DNA of 64,000 bases from Uloborus plumipes (Eukaryota; Arthropoda; Arachnida; Araneae; Uloboridae). Below the pieces are notes generated by a model. It searched no databases and was not told the DNA's origin. It saw only the letters and a list, made by a program, of their open reading frames with translations. Each line of letters starts with the position of its first letter. The first letter of the stretch is position 1. Location: positions 106,767 through 170,766 of the forward strand of contig JAXGGA010001073.1 in NCBI GenBank assembly GCA_038373865.1. The letters are read 5' to 3'. Below, one piece after another: positions 33,636 to 44,357 of this stretch. The translations under genes and the position numbers were made by a program.

Positions 33636-36600
33636 CTTAACTGCATCTGGCGTCTGTTAGTGAAATAATCCTTATTAACCGAATAATCATGCGATGTAGT
33701 CTCAAACTCCATTTTCCCTTCCTGTTTCAACGACTCGCCTCGTCTCTTTGAAGATGAACGTCTAGCCTCCCATTTTTTGTACTCTGACCTTGAAGTTGTA
33801 GAGCCTTCAAATGGTACCGAGTCTATCTTCAAATTGTCATCTGGTCTGTAACGTTTCGATGCTCTTGTACGCACGTGTTGCGACGATTGGGATACTGCCT
33901 GATGCATATCCTGTGATTCAGAAGACTGAGAAATTGCTCCCTGTACCTCGTCTAATGTAATATGAGCTCCAGCTTCTCCATTGCTTTCTGTAACGATTTC
34001 CCCATTCGTTAAGTGTGATGCTTCAATCACTCCATTTTGAACTGCTGATTGCATTTCACCTGAAGCAGCAGCTGCGTCAGCCTTATTGAAATCTGATTTG
34101 GAAGTTGTTGCAAAAGTCATGCTTACACCTGGTCTCAGATTCACATCGGGTCGAATAGCTTTCACTCTTGGAGCTTGCTGTCCTCCGTAGTCGGCCATGA
34201 CTGTTGAAACATCCCTATAAGCAGTTTTTTGAGCTACTTCCTGAGAATGAACTAGTTCGTTTTGTGAATCTGCTTCAACCTGTTGGTTCGAACCTTCAGC
34301 ATCCTGTTTTGAATTCTCATTATCTTGATGTATTGTTACAGATTGTTGCAATGCGCTTTCTTCAGCATTTTGATTTTCATTGGCTGCTTGGGAAGTATCT
34401 CCTTCTGCTTCTAAATTTTCAGATTTCAACTTCCAAAGCTGATGATCTCCGCCGTTTTCAGTCTTCTGAACTTCGCCGGTGCCATTTGAGTCTTTTCTTT
34501 GGGTTTGAATTCCTGCAGCGTTTACTTTCTTTCTTCTTGATTGCCTACTTTCCATTCTCACCCATTGTTTGTACTCTCTGCTGGATGTTGTTTCATTAGT
34601 AAATTTTCCGGCTTCTACATGCAGATTGTTTTCGTGGCGAATTGGTTTCACACGTTCTAATTTTTCATGCTGCTGAAACATAGCTTGATTGGTTGTAGTT
34701 CCTGTGAACGTACCTTCAGTTTTATTAGTGGTTTTTGGACGTATTTGCTGTACTTTATCAAAAGATTTTTCTCCGAATTCTTTTCGATTGGTTGTCTCAA
34801 AATTCATGTCACCTTCGTGCTTCAGAGAGGTGATAAGTTGATATGCTTTTGGTTTTTCTGCTACCCACTGTCTGTACTCGTCGCCTGTAGTCGTGGTATC
34901 TTGAAACAATCCCTCGTTCATTTGAATATTGTTACTTGGCCTTATTTCAGCAGTTCTTTCCATAGTTTGACCTTGAAACGTCTCTTGATTTGTTGTAGTT
35001 GAATGAGATTGACCATCTAATGTTTGCGTTAGAGTTCTTTGCCGCATTCTTTTAGGTCTGTTGAGTGGTTTTTCTTCAAAATCTATTTGATTAGATGTCA
35101 TAAAATCGAAATCTCCTTCCTGGCCAAGAGTTGACTGATGTTTTATAGGTGCTGGTTTGTTTGATGGTTTGTAACCGAAATCTTTCAAGTTGGTGGTTTC
35201 ACTACTAAATTCACCACTTTGGATTCGTAAGTTATCCCGTGGTCTTATGTCGCGAACTTTCTCGATTGGAACCGTTTGATACATAATCTGGTTAGTGGTT
35301 GTTCCATCGAATTCTCCTGTTACAGGAGAAGAAGCGTGAGGCACTATCTTTTCCACTTTTGTCATTGGTTTTTCCTCAAACTCAATTTGATTTAACGTGG
35401 TGAAATCCATTGACCCCTCCTGAGTTAGATTTGATGTGGGCACAATGGCCTCTGGCCTATTTGCGTTCCAATTCTGAAATTCTCTTCGAGCGGTTGTTTC
35501 ACCATCAAATTTGCCCTTTTCTAAATGAAGATTAGTAGATGGTCTTTTCCCTCTTACTTTTTCGACTGTTTTGTTTGGATACATAACCTGGTTGGTAGTA
35601 GTGGCATCGAAATCACCTTCTCCAACAATCCGTGTTGCTGTAGTTGGTCGTACTTGAGGCATTCTTTCTCCCATTTTCCCCTCGAATTGCATTTTATTAG
35701 TAGTTGTAAAATCCAAGTCTCCCTCCTGTCGCAAACTACTGCGAGGTTTGATTGGAGACGGCCTTGAATAATCCCACGTTTGAAATTCTGTTTGATTAGT
35801 GGTTTCATTATTAAAAGACCCTTGTTCAAGCTTTAAATTTGTTTTAGGTCTTATTTGGCGAGGTCTTTCAGTTGGAATATTTTGAAACATGAGTCGGTTT
35901 ATTGTAGTGTCATCAAAAGAACCTGTAATTCGTGGATCACTTTTAGGTCTTATTTCAGACACTCGGTCCACACTTTTAGCTGCATATTGCAATTGATTTG
36001 TTGTTGTGAAATCCATATCGCCTCCTTGATGATGCATTTGACTTCTCGGTGTTATCGCGTCTGGTTTAGCAGGTTTCCATGCCTGAAATTCCACTTGATT
36101 TGTTGTGTCACTGGAAAACTTTCCTTTTTCTACTTCTAAATTATTCCTCGGTTTTATCATATCAGGCCTCTTATAAGCTTGTGTTTCATACATTATTTGG
36201 TTAGTTGTAGTGCCGTCAAAATCGCCAGTGATCTTTGAGGACGTTTTTGGACGAAACTGCTGAAGTTTTTCCATAGGTTTCTGGTCAAACTGCATCTGGT
36301 TCATAGTTGTAAAGTCTATAGAGCCTTCTTGCCGTAAATTTCCTACGGGTCGGATGGGTTTCGGTCTTTCTGAATTCCAGTCTTGAAACTGAGCTTTACT
36401 CGTTGTTTCAAAGTCAATTGCCCCGGAACTCATTCTCAGATTGGGTTGTGGAACAATTTTCTGAACTCTTTCTATCGGATATTCAGCATGCATTTCTCGA
36501 CTTGTTGTTTTTAAATTCATATCTCCTGATATTCTATTTGTAGTCGTAGGTCGAATGGGATAAACTTTTTCCGGATGTTTTTCTTCAAACTCAGTATTGT

Positions 36601-38367
36601 TCGTTGTAGTAAAATCAATCAGACCTTCTTGAGTAAGACTTGACTTCGGTACAATAGGAGCAGGGCGCTTAATCTCCCACTGCTGAAACGCCTTTGCAGT
36701 TGTTGTTTCATCGACAAAATCTCCCTTTTCGACGTGGAGATTACTTCTTGGTCTTATGGGAACTGCTTTTTCTGCTTGTTCACTGGAAAACATTATTTGA
36801 TTCATAGTAGTGGCATCGAAATCTCCCTCAAATACTTTTGTCGTAGTTTTTGGCCGAATCCCTTTCACCCTTTCCAAGGATCTCTCAACAAACTCACTGC
36901 GATTAGTTGTGTTAAATTCCATATTTCCTTCTTGCCTTAAATTACTGTGCGGTCTTATAGGTTTAGGACGGATTTCGTCCCAAGTCACAAAATGTTCTTC
37001 ATTTTCTTCATATCCATTTGTATAATCCTCAGTTGCCATGCTTTGTTGTGCAATTTGGTCTTTTAATGCTCCGTTTGTAATAGTTTCTGCATGATTTCCA
37101 TCTCTTGCTGCTGCTTCTTGATCTTGGAATGATTTAGCTTCAAACGTAGCACCTTCTGCTGATTTAAAATCCGTGACATTCTCTGTGCCGTGAACTTCTG
37201 TGGTTTGAACGTCTTGGGCTGCACTTGATTCACCCCCGAAGCCATTTTCGAATGTTCTAACTTCAGATGATTGCATTTCTTGATAATCAGAATGTGCCTC
37301 GGCAAATTGATGTGTATGTTTTGATGGGGAATAATCCGTGTCCTGCGTTGTTTCAAAAGTAAAATCCCCTTCCGACATAAGATTGTCTTTCGGTTTCTGA
37401 GCAATACGTTCGGATATTCCCTTCATTTCAGAACCCTCCAGATTGGCAAATGTCATACTCTCTGTTCGAAAACCATTCGTTTCGGAGCCATCACTGAGGT
37501 GAAAAGTATCAGATGGCTTGTGTCTCATCGGCTTTCCAACTTTCCATCGTTTGAAATCGTTAACAGCTGTTGTTTCATCCGACATTAGATCGTTTGATAT
37601 TTTAATTTCACTTTGTGGTCTGGCGTTCCTTGGCTTCAGTGCTACAAGGTCCTCAGCATGGATGTTTGAGGCAACAGCGTTGTAATCCAGCGATGTGGTA
37701 TCGAATATCATTTCACCTTCGGGCTTTAAATGACTTCGACTAGTACCTTTCTTCACTTTGAAGTTATCACTAGCCTGTTTCGGAGTGAAAGCTTGCTGAT
37801 AAGAGCTGTCGGATTGAAAATCGCCGCTTAATTTCAACGATGTTCTTGGTCTATGGAAAGGCTCGCCATTACCCAGCGCCTCATCAGACTGCTTCCTGAA
37901 CACATTTTCGTTAAAAACAGCATTGTTTGTCGTTTCCAAATTCAATGGACCCGATAAAGTCAGATTGTCTTTCTTAACTATCTTTCGCGTTTTCGATATC
38001 TGTCTTTGATTCCAAGATTCTGCTGTTGCTTTTTCGGAGTTAGATTCATTCGCAGGATGTATCAGCTGAATCTTTGAAGACTTTGTCTGAAAGTCTTGTT
38101 GGTGAATCGTTGTAAAATCTGCACTTCCTTCTGGTCTAAGGTTATCTGGCCTTCTTATGGGTCTAGTTTTCGGAATATGTTTTGCTGACCAATTCGTGCC
38201 ACCATTTGCGAGTAAACTTTGGCTGTTACCTTTATCTTCGACGGTTAATGCTGTTGCGACGTTCGTTACGTCACCAAGAGACTCTCTTTCTTGTCTTTTT
38301 GTCGCAGATAGCAATGAATCTTCTGATTTACTTTTTGATAAGCTCCATCGTCTTCTTTGCCGTCTCT
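33636..38367 (-). CDS. SAXO-like microtubule-associated repeat protein, giant exon
   Basis: A 4.7 kb exon is open throughout (1,576 whole codons plus a split codon at each end). The acceptor is TTTTAAAAG|AG (AG at 38369-38368) and the donor AAG|GTAAGT (GT at 33635-33634). Its phases match both neighbouring exons: G+AG gives Glu, AG+G gives Arg. The product is made of modules of about 33 residues with the pattern RPxxxLxxEGxxDFTTTN. In the middle (34.64-36.96 kb) three module types, A (SLRQEGDMDFTTTN), B (GDFDGTTTNQIMY) and C (NLHVEKGKFSSETTN), alternate eight times. The start is basic (RRQRRR) and a Gln/Glu/Ser-rich linker follows the array. The pattern matches Mn modules of SAXO/FAM154 proteins, which bind and stabilise axonemal microtubules; the role here is inferred. 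An arthropod-specific cytoskeletal protein is the alternative. Confidence 0.85.
34640..36960 (-). repeat. Eight tandem copies of a ~302-bp coding unit
   Basis: Corresponding positions of the A module (the stretch coding FTTTN next to QEG) fall at about 34797, 35095, 35397, 35700, 36005, 36306, 36607 and 36910, a steady period of about 302 bp or 100 residues. Each unit codes modules A, B and C once. The copies differ at many silent and some replacement sites, so the array is not a recent satellite but a kept coding repeat. Confidence 0.88.
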
Positions 38368-38589
38368 CTTTTAAAATAGAGAAATGCACAACAATTAATA
38401 AATGCTAATGAGTCAAAATTCGACAAAAATATTCTTTTAAGATATTATTTTAAATGTATATCTTTTTCTGTACTCATTTGGGATGGACGTTGATTCAAAT
38501 TAAGTAACTTTTCACACATTGTTCTTGATAAATAAAAATAATGCTACTTTTAAGTTATAGATTGTATTTGAAAAGAATTTTAACAATGC

Positions 38590-38899
38590 CCCCCCCCTAT
38601 CAGGAAATATACTACACTATACCCTAGGGTCCCCGTATCTGCACTACAATGGTTTAACCAGTTGGGTGAGGACCTAAAGAGTCTTTTTGATCTGTACCAG
38701 CAGTCTAGCAACTACTGATCTCGTATTTATGGAGCAAGGATTGCTCGGCTCCAGAGGAATTGATTTGAAAGCGAATTTTGAGAACTGGGTGAATATTACA
38801 GATTTAGCGTACATGAAGGATCTTTGATAGGAGGCAGGAATCGAGCCCGCAGCCCTCCAGTTACGAATTCAAAGTTTTGTCAATTAGGCCACAACGGTT
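38590..38899 (-). mobile_element. tRNA-derived SINE
   Basis: On the minus strand the head has a good A box (TGGCCTAATTG, 38891-38881) and a B box one base off consensus (GGCTCGATTCC, 38847-38837), followed by about 250 bp of unrelated body that ends near a G-run at 38588-38596. The spacing of the boxes fits a tRNA promoter. The tail border is not certain. Confidence 0.7.
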
Positions 38900-39222
38900 A
38901 TTAGTAAATATATTTCCATTTAGGATTTATTCAAATTTGCACATTAACCGTTCATAACTTACAGTTTATTATTTATTAATTTTGAAGTTGACGCTATTTC
39001 CTAAAAAGAGAGAAAAGCAGTATAAAATTTTCTGTTAAGTGTCATGAACAAAATTGAATAAGAATACAAAATATGTTCTATATCATCAGGGCTCTCAAAC
39101 CTACGGCCCGCGAGCAGATTTTTTCCGGCCCGCGGAAAAAATCTGTTTTTTCAATTCCCCCCCCCCCCTTTTTAAAAAAAAAATATATTTTTAAAATTAA
39201 ATTAACCAGAACAGTGAAACAC

Positions 39223-39290
39223 ATGGATGTAGCTGAAGTAATGGATGTAGTTGTCAAAACAGTTAACTTTATTAGATCCAGTTCTCTTAA
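39223..39290 (+). pseudogene. hAT transposase remnant, segment before the TTAA insertion
   Basis: The frame codes MDVAEVMDVVVKTVNFIRSS, a block typical of GTF2IRD2/ZBED5-like hAT proteins that comes just before the RQFKNFL and EVRWLSRG blocks. Those follow directly at 40163 once the TTAA element is left out. Confidence 0.8.
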
Positions 39291-40162
39291 GGTAGTAGTC
39301 TGGTAACTTATGCCTATTTTCATGACTTCTTTGGAGGGTGGTTTTTTATAGGAAAATAAAAATGAATTATCTTGAATATTAAGAGTGTTTTTATTTACAT
39401 ATTGAAAATATAAAAAAAATTTATTTGAAAAAATTTAATAGTTTATTACTATTATTATTGTCCCTCGAAGTTGGAACTTCAAAAAAAAAATGCACATGGG
39501 TGGCCCGGGTGATTTTGGCTCTTGATGTTATCTGAAATCAAATATTCTTGATTATTCTTAATCTATAGACATGTCATTCTGGTCGGAACTACTGAAGTTA
39601 AATTTCAAGGGTAAATAACAAAATGGCGGACTTTCAAAAAAAAATGTCTTTTTATTTTAGCAAAGAAAGGGTTGTAAAATAAAAAGTTAGGGGTGAAAAA
39701 AATTCTCTTTAGTTCCGACGAGAACTATAAGTGTGTAGAACAGCCTGTTAAAATTTGAAAGCAATCGGTTCAGTAGAAAAAAAGTTAGGACCCGGGCCGA
39801 CCAGAAAAACAGTGTTTTGAGAAAAACGCGTTTAAAGTTCAACAACAAACTCCGAGGCGCTCTAGGAAACTCGTTATAACTCCCGAAATATTTCGAATTT
39901 CTGTGTGAAATTTTCACAGTATATTCTCAAGACATTGTACTTGCAAATTAGGCAAAAAAAAAATCGAGTTTTTGAACTCAAGTTACCAGACTACTTCCTT
40001 AAAGGTTGGTCTCCGAGGCGCTCGAGGAGACTCGTTCTACCTCCCGAAATATTTCGAATTTCTGTCTGAAATTTTCATAGTATATTCTCAAGACATTGTA
40101 CTTTCAAATTAAGCAAAAAAAATTTTTTTGATTTTCTGAACCCAAGTTACCAGACTACTACC
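39291..40162. mobile_element. 872-bp TTAA-flanked element (piggyBac-like, non-autonomous)
   Basis: The ends are a perfect 19-bp inverted repeat, GGTAGTAGTCTGGTAACTT, and TTAA stands on each side (39287-39290 and 40163-40166). It splits the hAT transposase at Ser-Leu-Lys and the frame resumes after one TTAA. An inner copy of the end word (agttaccagactacttcc, about 39982) suggests an internal partial duplication. No transposase. Confidence 0.88.
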
Positions 40163-41026
40163 TTAAAGATCGCCAATTCAAAAATTTTCTTGCTGAAATT
40201 GACAGCGTTTATCCAGATGTTCTTTACCATTCTGAAGTTCGCTGGTTAAGTAGAGGCAAAGTATTGCAGCGATTTTTTGAACTTCGAGAAGCGATTGATA
40301 TTTTTATGACTGAACGTCGGCATCCTGTACCTGAACTTTCTGACAGTGTATTTGTCTGGAAATTGGCTTTTCTTGTTGATCTCACCACACATATTAATTT
40401 TTGAATTTAAAGCTGCAAGGGGAAAACTCCTCAATTTGTGACTTATACTGGCATGTCAAAGCTTTCAGACAAAAACTCATGCTTTTCGAGAAGCATTTAG
40501 GATCGATGAACTTTGATCACTTTGAAATGTGTAAAAACTAAGGTGCATTAAGTACTACTTCCTTTCCCAAGGTTCCTCGTCTAACCTACGAGAAGAATTT
40601 AAGAGCCGTTTTGAAGACTTTGACCGTGCATCAGATGATATCCAGATTTTTCAAAACCCTTTTAACTGCGATATAGGCAAAGTGCCTCCTGAAATCCAAC
40701 TTGAAGTCATCGAACTTACTACCAACGACTCACTCCAGACTGCTTTCCAGGAATGCCAAAAAGAAGGTAATCTACTTTCATTTTACAGTTCTCTCCCGGA
40801 AAAAGATTTTAAGAACATAAAAATTCACGCTCGAGTTATGTTTTCTCTTTTTGGGTCTACCTACAAGTGTGAGTAGACATTTTCAAAAATGAAGTATGTT
40901 AAATCTAAGTACAGCTCCTCTTTATCAAATGAACATTTAAAATCAACTTTAATGATGGGAAGTACAAAGTTTGACCCTAAATGGACTGAAATTTTAAGAG
41001 GCAAACAAATGCAATCTTCTCATTAA
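40163..41026 (+). pseudogene. hAT transposase remnant, C-terminal half
   Basis: Recognisable blocks in order: RQFKNFLAEIDSVYPDVLYH, SEVRWLSRGKVLQRFFELRE, then after a frame break near 40400 further matching pieces, IHARVMFSLFGSTYKCE, and after an in-frame TAG (40873-40875) TFSKMKYVKSKYSSSLSNEHL, the hAT dimerisation region. It ends at a TAA (41024-41026). Stops and shifts show that it is long dead. Confidence 0.85.
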
Positions 41027-41587
41027 AAATTGTCCTAAGCGTCGCACTCGCTCTGTCCTCATTTATTGTTAAGTTTCTTATCATCATTAATACATAAAAT
41101 TCATTTAATAAATTGTAGTACATTGCAAGGATTTAGTTTTTAGTCCAGTTTGGCTTTTTTTTAAACTCCTTTTTGAGAGCAAAATACATTTTGTGGGAAA
41201 AAAAGACTTTTATTTCAGTTTTCTGAACTGCTCTCTAAATTTTAAGAGTTTCCGTAATGTTACTAAAAACCATCTGAACTGAACTATTTTTGGACCGTTG
41301 GCCCTCCTCGCTTCCAAAAATTTTCAATTTGGCCCCCGAGTAAAAAAGGTTGTAGACCCCTGTTCTATATCATTTCTCTTTAACTTGAAGCAAAGAGCTT
41401 ATTGAATGGCAATCCGTTTTCACTTAAAGTTATCAAAATAATCAAAATAGTATTATTTACGACATCATTTTGATTAAGTTGTGTCATAGTATAATTTATA
41501 ACTTGTTTACACATAGTTGCGGAATGCCTATTGCGAAACAAATGGTATGAATTTTCCCCTCTCCTCTTACTCATTTTGTTTGCACCA

Positions 41588-42080
41588 CAGTCAAACTTGT
41601 CTATCTCGAATTTCACGGGACAAAAGAAAAATTCGAGATATGAAGGTTTTCGACATACAGAGGTTGTGATAAAATTTACAAAAATAAACAATTGGAACAA
41701 AGTCAAATACTTAATAGATTGTTTCGTATTGATATTGTCGAATATTCTACTGTACGACATGTTGTGAGTCCACGTTTTACTAATTGTGGTGACTATATCG
41801 GTAGTAAGTTAATGCATACCTTTAAGTACGAACATAGTCTTTGAATGACTGTGCAAAAGATGATTTTTGTCTCCAAGTTATACTATTGATGAAGGTGGCT
41901 AGAGATGAAATTCAAACATTAGAGTCGTCGAAATTCGAGATATAGAGGTTTGTGGGAAAATCATTCGATATAAACATGAGAAAAATCATTAAATTTATGC
42001 TGTAAAAGCAAGGAAATTGAAAAAATTCGACATAGAGAGGTTTTCGAGGTAAGCAGGTTCGAGATAAACAGGTTCGACTG
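41588..42080. mobile_element. 493-bp MITE with CAGTCAAACTTGTCTATCTC ends
   Basis: The left end cagtcaaacttgtctatctc matches the complement of the right end (gagataaacaggttcgactg) at 17 of 20 bases. The inner part repeats aaattcgagatat words in both orientations. End sequence of the type CAGTCGAACCTG and size fit a Tigger/pogo-like MITE; a TA duplication is not evident. Confidence 0.65.
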
Positions 42081-42464
42081 CATGTGACTTGAGATTGAAT
42101 CATGCGTGAACAAAACTAACTTTGATCAATCGATTGTATGAAATTTAAAACTTGTTTCAATCCCTTTTTGATGAAATATTTGTCTGGGATTCAAGAAAAG
42201 AGAAGATATCCCTTTTCGACGTGTTCTTCACTGTGTCGAAAATATTTCAGGTAATGGTGTCATTAATATCATTAAGATTAGTTGAAAGACAACATCTGAG
42301 TCCTTAAAGAAGAGTTGTTCGAAATAGGAACAACTTTTCATGGGACATAATCGGAAACTATGGGGGATATGTTGTTTGAATGGAAGTCCCCCTCTTTGAG
42401 AAACTAAATTAAACACGTAATAAGGACATAGTGAAAGTTATTTGTCAAAGTTGTGCCAACTCAC

Positions 42465-42550
42465 CTCGAAGTATTTCACGTTTGCTTTCAACTTTATCTT
42501 CTCCAAGAACTATGTGGCCTCCTGCTTCTCTGTGAGGGCACATGTGCCTC
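42465..42550 (-). CDS. SAXO-like protein, N-terminal exon with RHxCPH motif
   Basis: A short 86-bp exon between a strong acceptor (TTTTTCTGCTACAG|G, AG at 42552-42551) and a strong donor (CGAG|GTGAGT). Only one frame is open, and it codes RHMCPHREAGGHIVLG and ESKREILR. RHxCPH is the end of the Cys-rich N-terminal motif of SAXO/FAM154 proteins. The exon enters with one base (phase 2) and leaves with one base (phase 1), and the phase-1 end fits the giant exon. It was too short to be found as a long open frame. The upstream exon is uncertain (see 45271-45284). Confidence 0.75.
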
Positions 42551-42836
42551 CTGTAGCAGAAAAAGAATACAAAAAATAAGTAACACAACACACATCGTCA
42601 TTGCAACGATTGCAAGTATCACTACAATCAGATCTACTTTGGTATGAAATGTTTTTTATTTGATTTAATGAATTTCTGGAAGTAATACTGCTAATTTTTT
42701 TTCTAAAAGTAAACTGTGGTGATGAAATGAAAATGGGCAGCATTTAAGACAATAATTTATCTAATATTATACGCAGAAAGAGTGGCGCACCCACGAGGGG
42801 AGCTAAGGGGTTAAAGCCCCTCCCAGAAGCATAAAG

Positions 42837-43547
42837 TGTCATTCCATAGTGACTATACTTCGCAGCAGTTTAACTTGGCAGTGACGTCACTACGGGTGGA
42901 GCCAATAAGAGCTCACAAGCAGTCAGCGGTCTCCTCTAATTCGCCAAGTAGGCTGTGACGTTTTATCTAGCTCGTTTTTCATAGGCTAACGTCACGCTGT
43001 TGGCTCCGCCCGTAGTGACGTCACTGCCAAGTTAAACTGCTGCGAAGTATAACGTAACATTCAGAGCTAATTTTGTAACTGTTTTTACTTGTAACTTAAA
43101 GGATAAAAAAAAATTTTAGTTATGCTGGTGGATTTACAATGTACATGGTATCTATGAATCATTTCTGCAAAGAATTTAAAGCAAAATTACTGACAGTAGA
43201 TATTTTTTCAACCAAAATAGCAGCGTGACTAACGTAACATTTTTGCAACCCTGAAAATTAATGCTCATGTTGTGAGACAAAAATTTCTAAGCAAGAGTTA
43301 AAAATTGATAAACAAATATGGAGTGTGACTAACGTAACGTGACTAACGTAACCATCGAAAAACAAGCAGTAAACACACTACAAACTATTTGTTATGACTA
43401 ATCTCAGTGATAATTACAATACTTTTTCAATTTTTTTTAGCTTCTTATGCTGTATGATTTTTATTTATTTATTTATTTTTTGATACATTTTTCACTTCGG
43501 TATTTTTTTTTTCTTCGGCTGAGGTTGACATTTCTATGGAATGACCC
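42837..43547. mobile_element. GGGTCATTCC element, copy L (with a nested MITE)
   Basis: The ends are tGTCATTCCATAG and CTATGGAATGACCC. A 5-bp word, taaag, lies outside on both sides (42832-42836 and 43548-43552). Its body is the reverse complement of copy R at 43746-44353. The word gtgactaacgtaac occurs several times inside. A 194-bp MITE sits near its left end. Confidence 0.78.
42856..43049. mobile_element. 194-bp palindromic MITE with CRE motifs, TA-flanked
   Basis: The inverted ends, TACTTCGCAGCAGTTTAACT and onward, run about 48 bp with one mismatch. TA stands on both sides (42854-42855 and 43050-43051). The homologous place in copy R reads gtgactaacgtaac, the empty site. Each arm has a perfect TGACGTCA (42882-42889 and 43016-43023), the consensus site of CREB/ATF factors. 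A relative is at 49526-49886. Confidence 0.88.
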
Positions 43548-43745
43548 TAAAGATGAACTCCCATAATAAAACCAAACTGCTTCAAGTGCATTTTTTGGAC
43601 TTAATTTTTGAAAATTTGCCGAGAGATAGCCTCAAACTCCATTCTTACTTTAGCCAAAAATGACTAGTTTTTTTTCTCTATTACTTCAAATTCGAAAACT
43701 TTCCCAAAGAGTGCCACTTAGCACCTCCCAGGAAACAATTCTGGA

Positions 43746-44353
43746 GGGTCATTCCATTGAAATGTCAACCTCAGCCAAAGAAAAAAAAATACTGAAGTGA
43801 AAAAAGTATCAAAAAGTAAATAAATAACTAAATAAATAAAAATCATACAACATAAGAAGTTCAAAAAAATTAAAAAAATATTGTAATTATCTCTGAGATT
43901 AGCCATAATAAATAGTTTGTAGTGTGTTTACGGCTTGTTATTCGATGGTTACGTTAGTCACACGCCATCTTGAGTAAAAGTGACACTTAAGGCTAAAAAA
44001 AATTTAAGATTTAATAAAAACGTTTTATGTTTTTAAAGACAACTTTACACATTTTTCAAATATATCATTCAATTTTTAACACTTGCTTAACTTTGAGATA
44101 TTTTTGCCTCAGAACATGAGCATTCATTTTCAGGGTTGCAAAAATGTTACGTTAGTCACGCTGCTATTTTGGTTGAAAAAATATCTACTGTCAGTAATTT
44201 TGTTTTAAATTCTTAGCAGAAATGATACATATATACCATGAACATCGTAAATCCACCAGCATAACTAAAAAATATTTTTTATCCTTTAAGTTACAAGTAA
44301 AAACAGTTACAAAATCCGCTCTGAATGTTACGTTAGTCACTATGGAATGACCC
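43746..44353. mobile_element. GGGTCATTCC element, copy R (inverted relative to copy L)
   Basis: The ends are GGGTCATTCCATTG and ACTATGGAATGACCC, and tgga lies outside on both sides (43742-43745 and 44354-44357). Sequence along its length matches copy L in reverse orientation, for example the words taacttaaaggataaaaaa and gctggtggatttac. No coding frame. The class is unclear; 4-5 bp duplications are short for hAT. Confidence 0.75.
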
Positions 44354-44357
44354 TGGA

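Larger units (their letters stand above)
39087..41362 (+). mobile_element. hAT element (GTF2IRD2/ZBED-like), decayed, in the SAXO-like intron
   Basis: The ends are CAGGGCTCTCAAACCTACGG and TTGTAGACCCCTG. Outside both ends is the same 11-bp word ttctatatcat (39076-39086 and 41363-41373), longer than the 8 bp expected for hAT. Only the C-terminal half of a transposase is left, with stops and shifts, and a TTAA-flanked element sits in it. The long N-terminal part has been lost. Confidence 0.85.
38368..42464 (-). other. Intron of the SAXO-like gene (4.1 kb)
   Basis: Donor CGAG|GTGAGT (GT at 42464-42463) and acceptor AAAAG|AG, phase 1. It contains a SINE (38590-38899), a hAT element split by a TTAA element (39087-41362) and a pogo-like MITE (41588-42080). 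The acceptor is AAG, which is weaker than the usual CAG or TAG. Confidence 0.8.

Noticed and set aside
34204..37404. Several plus- and minus-strand frames of 70-130 codons inside the SAXO-like exon
   Set aside because: They are antisense or shifted readings of the coding repeat.
33636..38367. A silk or titin-like protein because of length and repetition
   Set aside because: There are no Gly/Ala-rich silk motifs or Ig/Fn3 domains; the RPxxxL...FxTTN pattern and RHxCPH head fit SAXO better.
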